DNA of 64,000 nucleotides from Paraspadella gotoi (Eukaryota > Chaetognatha): contig CM119270.1 in NCBI GenBank assembly GCA_051294375.1, forward strand, positions 9,301,530 to 9,365,529. Direction: 5' to 3'. The translations under genes and the position numbers were made by a program. Shown piece after piece: positions 12,590-22,158 of this stretch; the first letter of the stretch is position 1; the number at the start of each line of letters is the position of its first letter. A model generated the notes under the pieces. The model was not told the origin of the DNA and ran no database searches. It worked only from the letters and a program-made list of their open reading frames with translations.

Positions 12590-12720
12590 GTCAGTTCCTT
12601 CCATCAACGCACAACGCACTGGGCTTACGCTTCATCTACATGGTCCTGGGTTCTAGCCTTGGTTGGAACGGTCCTTGCAAAGGAGTGTCGGGACGTTTAA
12701 ACCGCAGCATCCGAAGTTCC
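12590..12720 (+). repeat. Possible tRNA-like SINE fragment
   Basis: A non-AT-rich segment with a B-box-like GGGTTCTAGCC near 12650, embedded in AT-rich DNA. An upstream A box is not clear, so this is a weak call based on one promoter element. Confidence 0.3.
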
Positions 12721-12871
12721 CGAAAATATCCAATATCCATTAATCATCAGTTACTCAAAGCTGAAGCCAAATGAACGTGCCTCAAGTATACCGTCCGAAA
12801 AGCCTTTCCCCTTGCGGGAGGCGATATTTTTTTCATTTATTCAATTTTTCTAGCACTTGACGAGTTGAAGC

Positions 12872-15800
12872 ATGGAGGGCTCGAGTCCTGCTATCAGACA
12901 GCAACCCAGAGCAGAAGATGACGACAAAGAAGAAGATGATTCTCGTATGTTTTTTTTTCGCTGAAGAGAGTAAAGCTGCTTTTCTGGTTTTTCTTCCATT
13001 TTTTTATTTAGTTGTCAAGAATGTTACGAATTTAGTTGATGAGCATTGTGAAATATTGCCTAGCCTTTGATCAATCTTTTCACATGGGGTGGAGTGGGGT
13101 GGGGTCAAATGTTTGATTTGGGAACCTTCAGAAAATATGCGTTTCTGAGAAAAATGGCTATTTCTAAATAAGAAATATTAAAAAAAAATTTTTGTCTTTT
13201 GTTATTTGTTAGAATAGAAAAAAAATTAAAAGAAAGGGGATCGAATATAAGGAAAAGAAAAAATGAAAGAGGGAGGAAAAATATGAAATTGATTATAATT
13301 CTAATATGGTAAATAAAAACCAGATTGATATTAATTTAAATGTCATATAATGTCTTGGGTGAAGGTGAACAGTCCTCCATATTGTAACCCACGCTCAAAA
13401 AATGATATACTGCCTCATACTGCAATACAGCTACAGCATTTTAATAAGAAGTAAAAATTTTATTTGTGGCGATTACACTTTTAACCTATAACAGCCTGTC
13501 ATCTGTCAGTCTTTTTAATAGGTCAATGGAGGGCGCCTCAATGCAGATTATCCCCAGGTCCTAAAAATAGAGGCTATCTAATAAACCATTATTAAGTTGT
13601 GAATGAAAGTTTGTAAAGATATTTTTACAAAGATGTGTGCACTTTCGGAATGAAGTGCACGTCAAGAATAAGACTTCTCTACGTTTAGTTTATATTTAAT
13701 ATAAATTTCATTGGTATCCTTCAAACGGTTTAAGAGATATGCATTTATTTGTTAGTTTTGATTCCGAACCCTGTATATATATATACAAACAAAAACAAAA
13801 ATATTGCAGCTGAGGGGATAAAGACGACTACGATGAACGAAACAACATTTTTGTTAGGCAAGTTTATTAAATAAAATCAATCGACATTCATCAATGATCG
13901 ATTATCATCACATTACTGATTGATTGTCATCCCATTGATAAATCCTTATTATCGCTTTGATAAATCCTTATTGATATATCAATAAAAATCAAAGTGGTTA
14001 TCTTTGCATGATTGATCATGCCTATCAATAAATAGTTATCAAAAACTTATCATTTTATCAATAAATGACTATCATCTTATTAATGAATAATTATCATCGT
14101 ATTTATATCAATGATTGATTATCATCATAACCAATGAATTTTCATAATCGAATCAATTATTGCCTATCTATGGCATCACTGATTTACTATCATTGATATT
14201 ACGATTGAATTTGATTGCATCAATGTCTATGCTTGCATTAATGAATGATAGTCATCTTATATCAGCCTGATCAATCTAATCAATCTGAAGCGGAAGTATT
14301 TCATACCCCGCTACTTGTCCGAGAATCAGCAGCACCTACGGCGCCCGATGTAGCACGAGCTTCCTCCCAACCCATAAGGACTCGGGTTTCGCGCCCTGCC
14401 GATTTACACAAGTAAAAGCGGGACGGGCGTCTAACCCACCTGTAGTGACGGACTACAGCCAGATCGAAGTGCGCAACGGACGGTGAACTGCTTGAGGCAT
14501 CGTCTTCCACATTGTAATTCGAACACGCAAACTTAATTCAATCAATCTTATAAAGATTGATAACTTTAATTGATAGATAAGCTTATCTATCAATGAATGA
14601 CTATCATCGCATCAATGAATGTAATACTATCGTTTGCTTTAATGAATTAATGTTTTAAATTAATGTTATGAACTAATGACTATCATCGCAACAATAAGTG
14701 ACTATCATCACATCAATGAATGACAATCATCTCATAAATGAATGAATTACTATGACTATCATTACATCATTGCTTCAATGAATTACTATCACCGCTTCGG
14801 GAAGTAACTATCGAGAAGTTGTTGCGTCCACAAAGTGTCAATTTAGAATTCACAATTTTTTTTTTCATTGAATTCATTCTAATAAAACTTTTGCAGGCAG
14901 GATCACGATATTTAAAATTTTTGCTGAATGGCTGATTGTAAATAGCTAAAAAATTAATTCAAATTAAAAAAAATTAAAAAAATTCATATAAATTAAAAAT
15001 TATTCACATTAAAAAAAGTTACATAACTAAAAAAAAATATACAATTAAAAAACTATTTAAATATTTTTTCTATTAATAAAACAATTTTTAATTATAAATA
15101 TTATTTATACTGCAGTAATAGTTTAAATATTCCTTAAATACGATTAATATGTATTGGCGCGGCCACTGGTTTGAATGACTGATTGATTAATTGATTTATA
15201 GATTTTTTCATGAATTTATTAAGAAGTCTGTTATTTTTCTTATGTCATCTGATTAGCTGATTACCTCTAAATTATCGTAGGCAGATCCGACATTGTTTTG
15301 CTCGAACTTTTTTTATAAAAAAATTTCTAAAATCGAAGAAAATTGATTGTTCATTAAGTCTCAAAATTTGGAACAGGCGCCTTTGGTCTCCAGGAGCGTG
15401 AGAGTAAACAATCTTTCAATGACGATGACGACCACTACGACGTTCGCTTTGACTACGATGACCGCTTCTTGGTCAGAGTCAACTTCCGGTTTATCGACGT
15501 CTATAACCACCACGCATTCGCCACCTTCACCGCCGACAATGCCACTACCATTAACTCGATCACCAATACCTGCGGCTTCACCTTCTACGCCATTGCTGTC
15601 GCCACTGTCAACGCTGCATCCGCCGCAGCCTCCTGAACCGCTGTCGTCGCCGCCGCCGCCGCCGCCTTTGCTTTCGAGATTACTTTGGCCGCAGTCCAGA
15701 GAACTGCCTCCACAACCCTGGCCGTTCCCGCCCCTAACGCCGCCACTGCCGCTGAAATCGTCCCCAATTGAAAAAATCCGACAATTTTTGATGTCGCTGT

Positions 15801-18037
15801 CGTCGTTGGCGTCGCTAGTGTCGCTGGCAATGGCGTTGTGCGGAAGCGTCTGCGTCTATTCGATGATCTTCAGTTTGGCGCCGAAGATGGTCAGGGATTT
15901 TGGGTTCGGCGAGCGGGAGGTCGCAAAGCAGGGCGGAATCCTCACAGGTCAGTCAGAGAGAGGGGCTGGCAGGGGTTTTGGTTTGTTTTGAACCTTTTTT
16001 TGTTTATGGTCTTGTTTTTAAACGCATAGTAGATTTTTGAAAAAAATTAATTACCGGAAAATCGGAAAGATTCTGATAAAATTTACGCTCATAAAGAGAG
16101 GCTCTCTGTTCATATTATTTTTTTCAGAAAGTATGCTAGTAGTAATTAATTATTCTTATTCTTTTTACTTTACTAATAAAAAATGTAATTATCTTGCTGT
16201 ATCCTTAACAACTAAGTAACGTAAAATGTCCCCATTCCCTTAAAGGCGCCTACTACGTGGGTGCCGCCGCGACGAACGTCCTCTGGGGTCGCGCGTCGGA
16301 TCGCTTCGGGCGGCGCGGCGTCCTCGCCGTTTCTCTCTTTGCCGTCGGCGCTGCTTGCGTCGGTTTCGGCCTCAGCGAGACGTTCACGGCGGCGATAGCG
16401 TGGCGTACTGTCAATGGCGCCCTGGACGGCGTCAGATCCGTGGCGCGGGCGGCCGCGGGTGACGCCGCTAACGACGCCGCCTCGCACGCCAAAAACGTGG
16501 CCGTCGTCTTTGTCGGTTCGACGGTGGGATTCTCTCTCGGTCCAGTCGTCGCTGGATACGTGGCTGGTGAGACAAGGGGGGGGGGTGATGAGGGCGGAGT
16601 GTTGACAAGTGGATAAAAATATAAGTGAATGCTAGCGCCGCCTTCAGGAAATCCTAAAACTATAAAGAATAAAAGGCGGAATTTCTATGCAGTGCATGTC
16701 ATAAATACAATTACAATGTAAAGACGTTTGTTTTACATAAATTTCCTCGTCATGTAGTCATGATGTGATTATAGGGAAAAGAAAGTCACTTCGGCGCAAC
16801 ACATTGGATGGACCGATCTTGTTACTTTTCCATTGACCCAATTCGTCTTTCTTATTTCTCTTCATTTTTTCATATTTCTTTTTATTCCTTCTTTCCCTTT
16901 TTTTCTTTCTCCACAGATTCCGCCCCATTTTCCCCTCGTCAGCGCGTTTCCAGCGCCCTCTGTCTCTTCGCATTCTTCCTCGTCCTCCTCTTCCTTCAAA
17001 GCAAAAAAGACGACAGAAAGAAAAACAAAGCAAGCGAACCCAGCGAATCCAGCTCGCTGATCCCGCCTAAAAGTGACGACGACGACGAAAACGACGATAA
17101 CGTCAAACCAAAGAAGGCCGACAACAACAACAACAACAACCCGTGTATAAACAAAACGTCCGACGCGGCCAGCGAGGAAGAAAACCAAAACAAAATAAAA
17201 AACGAACCCAAAAATGTGGTCGCCATGGAAACGGAGGACTCGGAGGACTCCTCCCTATCCTCTTCCTCATCTTCTCCTCCTTCCTCCGAATCCCTCATCG
17301 TCCTCTTCCTCCTCATTCTCCTCAACGCCGTCTTTTCCTTCGCCTTCCTCGGCGTTCGCGACGGCGTCACTCTTTGGGCCGGCGTTGCCGCATCTCACGG
17401 CGGACTTGGAATGACGCCGGCTGACCTGGGCCTCGTCGCCGGCGTAGTGAACATTCCCGCCGTCCTCGTCGGCATCTTCGTACTTCCCCTCCTCACCGCT
17501 AAGGTGGGACTGCGGCGCGGCGCCGTGCTGTGGATTTTTGGATCCGCCATTTTCTCGCTGCTTTTGCCGACGACGAAACTTATGGCGGACTCGACGACGA
17601 CTATGACAACGACGACGACATCTCCGTTCAACTCCACGTTTACGTCACTCAACGTCACAGCCCCACTCCACGCGACAAGAGGATTAAACGAAACTACGCC
17701 GCCCTACGCCATATCGCCGCCAGCAACCAGGTTTCGCTACAAACTCGTCCTCATTCCTCTCTACTGTCTCCAGATCACCTGCGCAAGCGCAGCCTGGCAG
17801 AGTTTCGCGGCGCTGATCAACGAGCGCAGTCCCGCCGGGCAGCGCGGGATTGTCAACGGGGTGGCGCTGACGACGTCAATGGCTGCGCGGGCGTTTGGTC
17901 CGGTCGCTGCCGGTGCCATAATCTCCGCGGCCCTGCGGGTCGGCGTCGACGCCGAATTTCGGCGCTACGGTCTTGTATTTTTCGTTTTCACTCTTGTCTA
18001 CGTGGGTGTGGGCGCCGCATTAGCCGTCTTGAATTGA
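12872..18037 (+). CDS. Major facilitator superfamily transporter, ZIF1-like, five exons
   Basis: Exons 12872-12944, 13810-13852, 15394-15947, 16246-16566 and 16917-18037 join in phase into 703 residues. The last three are secure; the first two rest on splice-phase agreement. Twelve hydrophobic segments are visible, starting near residue 172. The MFS motif-A loop GRASDRFGRR (238-247) lies between helices 2 and 3. ILTGAYYVGAAATNVLWG and FVGSTVGFSLGPVVAGYV resemble plant/fungal ZIF1-like and drug:H+ antiporter-1 carriers. Helices 6 and 7 are joined by a cytosolic loop of about 97 residues rich in Asp, Asn, Glu and Ser. The helix 9-10 loop, predicted luminal or extracellular, has sequons NST, NVT and NET near 567-590. 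The N-terminal ~165 residues are Ser/Thr/Pro-rich. Substrate cannot be read from the sequence; an AATAAA follows at 18139. Confidence 0.82.
13865..14800. repeat. Degenerate ~20-28 bp tandem repeat in transporter intron 2
   Basis: Many imperfect repeats of the theme ATCAATGAATGACTATCATC run through this intron. They are interrupted at about 14285-14515 by an unrelated, GC-richer insertion. Confidence 0.7.
14285..14515 (+). mobile_element. tRNA-derived SINE-like insertion (family B)
   Basis: A GC-richer ~230 bp block cleanly interrupts the intronic tandem repeat. It contains CCTCCCAACCCATAAGGACT followed by a B-box-like GGGTTTCGCGCC, matching in layout the tRNA-like core at 20455-20525 (CCTCCCAACCCAAAGGTCCG then GTGGTTCTAACC on the minus strand). 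The shared segment looks like an anticodon-arm relic. Exact ends are not determined. Confidence 0.55.
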
Positions 18038-18138
18038 ATTTGAAAAAATATCCCTTTTTTTATTCTTGTTTGTACGTAATTGTGTAAGAAAAATTTCAAG
18101 ATTACTTGTTTTACTATATTAGACTAAATTGGATTAAT

Positions 18139-18144
18139 AATAAA
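18139..18144 (+). promoter_or_regulatory. Polyadenylation signal AATAAA of the MFS transporter
   Basis: AATAAA about 100 nt after the stop codon at 18035-18037, a normal distance for a short 3' UTR. Confidence 0.5.
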
Positions 18145-18224
18145 AAGACATGTAAATGTAAAAATATATATTTCACTAAATATTACATTTAATTATATTC
18201 TTTATATAATATAATGGGGAGAGG

Positions 18225-18485
18225 GATGTTAGTGTTGTCTCTGGAAATAGAGGGATTATGGCAACGGGAGGATAGCCTGTGATACCCGGGCGCGGGGTAT
18301 CTCACTAACTGGCGTAGGGGCTGCGGACCCTCAGTGACCGCCGTCACATTTAAGCCAGAACCGGGATACCCAGGGATTGAACCCGGGACGCACGGATGGA
18401 ATGAGATGATTTAGCCTGCTCAGCCATTGAGACGAGGCTGAGGACGGACAGCAGTGAGGCAGCTTTAAGTCTTGCTGCCACAGGA
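18225..18485 (-). mobile_element. tRNA-derived SINE (family A), copy 1
   Basis: Minus strand reads an A box TGGCTGAGCAGG, then about 30 nt later a B box GGGTTCAATCCC, the internal RNA polymerase III promoter of a tRNA-derived SINE. The block ends in GCTGCCACAGGATCC and is nearly identical to 18707-18963, apart from a ~35 bp deletion near 18341. Confidence 0.75.
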
Positions 18486-18706
18486 TCCCCCCACCAGACT
18501 TCTCCACAGGGGCCTCATCCTGAGGAGATGTCTGAGAGAAGGTTTTGATCTCATTGCCATAGTGAGAGCGAGCGGGCGAGCGAGCGAGCGAGTCTGGAGC
18601 GTTACCAGAGAAGTAGGGCATAGGCGTGATATGCATACCCTAAGCGACGTAAGCGTGGGCGCACGGTGCGCAGCGGTTGCGTGTTCGAGAGTAGGGCTCA
18701 CCACTT
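18486..18706. repeat. Unique spacer between the two SINE copies, possibly another SINE
   Basis: GC-rich, with a (GAGC)n run near 18570-18592 and a weak tRNA-like TGTTCGAG at about 18681 on the plus strand. Origin unclear; it may be a third, unrelated SINE fragment. Confidence 0.35.
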
Positions 18707-18963
18707 ATGGCAATGGAGGATAGCCTGTGATACCCGGGGCGCGGGGTATCTCACCAACTGGCGTAGGGGCTGCGGACCTCAGTGACCGCCTCCTGTCACT
18801 GGCATGTTTATACCGGCACCGTCACATTTAAGCCAGAACCGGGATACCCAGGGATTGAACCCGGGACGCACGGATGGAATGAGATGATTTAGCCTGCTCA
18901 GCCATTGAGACGAGGCTGAGGACGGACAGCAGTGAGGCAGCTTTAAGTCTTGCTGCCACAGGA
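18707..18963 (-). mobile_element. tRNA-derived SINE (family A), copy 2
   Basis: Same A box and B box on the minus strand as copy 1 and the same end GCTGCCACAGGATC. It keeps the segment around 18790-18820 that copy 1 lacks, so it is the fuller copy. The high similarity suggests recent activity or a local duplication. Confidence 0.75.
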
Positions 18964-19171
18964 TCATCTATACAACACAAGGTTAAAAGTTACTTTGTGC
19001 CCTAGTTTTCGAATTAGATATTAGGCATCGTTCTTGTTAAGAAGTCTTTTATTGAAAACTAAAAATATCTAAAAGTCTGAACAGAAAGGGTTGGAGGCCA
19101 TAATTTGTTATGGGATAAGGATTATTTATGATTTACTATTGTTGTGGGTGAAGAGACAGTAATTATTGTTA

Positions 19172-20325
19172 TATGAAATTGGTACAACCAATATAAAAAT
19201 TATCCATTCATTTAATAAATAAGCTATCTTGCCCTGACTTTGGACAGGCTTTGGTGGTTTAAGGCCCCATCACTCTTCAAGATAATGACATAGCAGGTCC
19301 CTGCAAGTTTTCAATCAAGACTCTTTCACAGTCTCGTTTATTAACTCCCAGAGTACCTGGCTTCCCTATCAATGAAGTGGAAAATATTTCAAAGATGTTT
19401 CAATTGTATGAAAAGACCATCCCTTAAGTATTAGTACTCCGCACTAGCATCAAAATACAAGGAGCTGAATTTATGAAATTGGTACAACCAATATAAAAAT
19501 TATCCATTCATTTAATAAATAAGCTATCTTGCCCCTGACTTTGGACAGGCTTTGGTGGTTTAAGGCCTCCATCACTCTTACAAGATAATGACATAGCAGG
19601 TCCCTGCAAGTTTTCAATCAAGACTCTTTCACAGTCTCGTTTATTAACTGCCAGAGTACCTGGCTTCCCTATCAATGAAGTGGAAAATATTTCAAAGAAT
19701 GTTTCAATTGTATGAAAAGACCACTCCCTTAAGTATTAGATTGGTGAATACTTATTGTACTCCGCACTAGCATCAAAATACAAGGAGCTGAATTTTATGA
19801 AATTGGTACAACCAATATAAAAATTATCCATTCATTTAATAAATAAGCTATCTTGCCCCTGACTTTGGACAGGCTTTGGTGGTTTAAGGCCTCCATCACT
19901 CTTACAAGATAATGACATAGCAGGTCCCTGCAAGTTTCAATCAAGACTCTTTCACAGTCTCGTTTATTAACTCCAGAGTACCTGGCTTCCCTATCAATGA
20001 AGTGGAAAATATTTCAAAGAATGTTTCAATTGTATGAAAAGACCACTCCCTTAAGTATTAGATCGGGAATACTTATTGTACTCCGCACTAGCATCAAAAT
20101 ACAAGGAGCTGAATTTTACGAAATTGGTACAACCAATATAAAAATTATCCTTTCATTTAATAAATAAGCTATCTTGCCCCTGACTTTGGACAGGCTTTGT
20201 GGTTTAAGGCCTCCATCACTCTTACACAGATAATGACATAGCAGGTCCCTGCAAGTTTTCAATCAAGACTCTTTCACAGTCTCGTTTATTAACTCCAGAG
20301 TACCTGGCTTCCCTATCCCTATTCC
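19172..20325 (-). repeat. Tandem array of dispersed repeat R1 (four copies)
   Basis: Four head-to-tail units begin near 19172, 19475, 19799 and 20120 with GAAATTGGTACAACCAATAT, so the period is about 303-325 bp. Copies are nearly identical (TGACTTTGGACAGGCTTTGG, AATGACATAGCAGGTCCCTG, GAGTACCTGGCTTCCCTATC). Orientation is opposite to the copies at 5874, 10538 and 57535. The fourth is cut short at CTTCCCTATC. Tandem and solitary forms together suggest a satellite that arose from, or spreads as, a short transposon. Confidence 0.9.
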
Positions 20326-20339
20326 CTATTCCCTATGTT

Positions 20340-20525
20340 AGTGACAGAAACGTTCATATAAGCAGTCCCTGAGCTTCGGATCAGGTTGTAACACCGTGTT
20401 ACAGGCGGGTTAAACACCCCATCCCTCTTAACTGCTAGGCGGCCACCCGGTTAGAACCACGGACCTTTGGGTTGGGAGGCGAATGACTTGCCTCCGTCAC
20501 CAATGGCCGCTGATGAACGGTTGGT
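20340..20525 (-). mobile_element. tRNA-derived SINE-like element (family B)
   Basis: On the minus strand GCGGCCATTGGTGACGGAGG begins a tRNA-like fold, a B-box-like GTGGTTCTAACC follows, and GGTGGCCGC can pair with the first GCGGCC as an acceptor-like stem. It extends into AGGGATGGGGTGTTTAACCC. It has no intact cloverleaf, so it is not a tRNA gene. Confidence 0.55.
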
Positions 20526-20631
20526 GGATTTTATTCCACCATAGGGGTTAAGACTACAAAGTAGAATTGTATGTTCTGATAGGGATACATCCCGAAAGAA
20601 GTTTTTTAAAGAAAGGGGCGTCCTTATATAT

Positions 20632-21197
20632 TACTATCTAGGAAAAAAGTATATAACATAATTCATTTATTCAATAAAAAGTAAACAAAACATGGGTAAA
20701 ATTTTCTCAATACTTGGTATGCCCTTCCTCGATATCGACTACTGCCTGCATTTGCCTGGGCATACTCTCATTCAGCAAATTGAGGTATGACAGTGAAATG
20801 TTTTTCCACATCTTTAATGTAATTCTTTTCAGGCCCGATGTTGATGTTGCATGTCTTTCCCTCTTTTCTAAAAGCTATAATAGTACTTTTTTGAGCCAAA
20901 AAGAGCTGCAAGGCCTTTAGCATTGCCAAATTAAAAAAAAAATAATTAACTTTATTTGAAATAAAAACAAATAATTAAATACCAAAATTGAGGAAAACCA
21001 AATATGAATTTTTTTGCCATTTTTCATTTGAAGTAACAATATTTTTTGGCCTGTAACACCTACAAAAAAAATGGAAGAAAGCTACTAAAAGAAAATTCAA
21101 AATAGATCCTGAAAAATTCTGATTTTTTTAAAATCAAACAAGTTTTTGAATAGATATCCTTTATTAAAAATGTTATATACTTTTTTCCTAGATAGTA
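20632..21197 (-). mobile_element. Internally deleted Tc1/mariner transposon
   Basis: Two perfect 26 bp terminal inverted repeats lie at 20632-20657 and 21172-21197; each outer end reads TACTATCTAGGAAAAAAGTA. They begin with TA, the target-site dinucleotide Tc1/mariner elements duplicate. The 566 bp between and including them keep only the C-terminal part of the transposase on the minus strand, so this copy is non-autonomous. It lies just beyond the SINE at 20340-20525. Confidence 0.85.
20707..20838 (-). pseudogene. Tc1-like transposase, C-terminal remnant
   Basis: The minus strand reads 43 residues ending NLLNESMPRQMQAVVDIEEG then HTKY and a stop. This is the hallmark end of Tc1 transposases (SMPRRLQAVI...GGHTKY). 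Upstream residues KMWKNISLSYL also fit the usual W...I...Y..NL pattern. The DNA-binding domains and the DDE catalytic core are absent, so it is inactive. Confidence 0.85.
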
Positions 21198-22158
21198 GAT
21201 GTAAATTTATAATAACATATTATTTCGAATTTCAAAACTTAATTTTTAAGTTTTCAGTTAGTACATATCATATGGTAACTTATACAATTTCGATAGCGCC
21301 ACGAGAGTACAATTATAAATGCGATAACAAAATGATAGTGAATAAATAGGAACGACAAACACTGAAAACGAAGAATTGCCGAACGTGAGGAGAAAGAAGT
21401 AAATGCTTAGTGAGAACTGAGAAGGTAAAAAGTTTTTTTTTCTTCTATAACTCGACAAAGGCAGGCAATAAATGGAGGCAAAGAGGATAAGGAGATAGAT
21501 GGAGGCAAATTCTGAGAAATGGAACGAAATGGCACCGAAATGGAAGAGATCTAAAATGATGGATGCACTTTTCTTTTTCGGCTTTGGGGTTTATCGAATA
21601 CTCAGCGAAAAAGAAAGGGATTTGAATATTTTTTCAAGAAAAAACAAAACAAAAGAAGAGAAAAGAAACTATTAGAAAATAGGCTTTTTGCTTTGAGACA
21701 AATTTATATATACATATTTATCTAGCAGATTTTTTGTATGTGGATTTAACCTCGAACCTCATTTCGTCTTAACTACTGGAAAAACCAGGTAATGGTTTGA
21801 TATTTCTTTCTATTAAGTTTTTAACGTATTGGAAATATAAAAATGGCAAAAATAAATGAGAAATAAAAAAAAATAAAAAAATAATAAATGAATTAAATAA
21901 AAGTGTGAATTAAGAGAATCCCAATCATCACTTCAATCAGCAGAAAAATCTCTCCCAGAACCGAATGACGCGAACTGCTCACGTGACTTAATCGGCTTCC
22001 GCTTAATTTTCTTTCTTTTTCAATCCATTTATTATCTTTCTTTTCCGTGACTTTTATCTCGCGAATTTCTTCAGTCGGCTCTTTTTTTAAGAGGCTTTTT
22101 CAGTTCCTTTCTTCCCTCACATTTCTTCATTTTCCATCAGCCAAGGAAAAAGAAAGGA
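21198..22158. other. Intergenic, nothing supported
   Basis: AT-rich sequence with purine-rich stretches and no exon-like segment. The last part (about 21950-22158) is less AT-rich and probably carries the promoter and 5' UTR of the next gene. Confidence 0.4.

Noticed and set aside
15377-15840. Overlapping plus-strand frame inside transporter exon 3 as a separate gene
   Set aside because: It hits two TGA stops and has no recognisable domain, while the other frame runs into clear MFS helices. Kept only as a low-interest splicing question.
18225-18963. Functional tRNA genes
   Set aside because: A and B boxes are present but no complete cloverleaf with anticodon arm forms; repeat copies indicate SINEs.
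19172-20325. CRISPR array
   Set aside because: Units of ~320 bp without short spacers in a eukaryotic genome; this is a satellite-like repeat.
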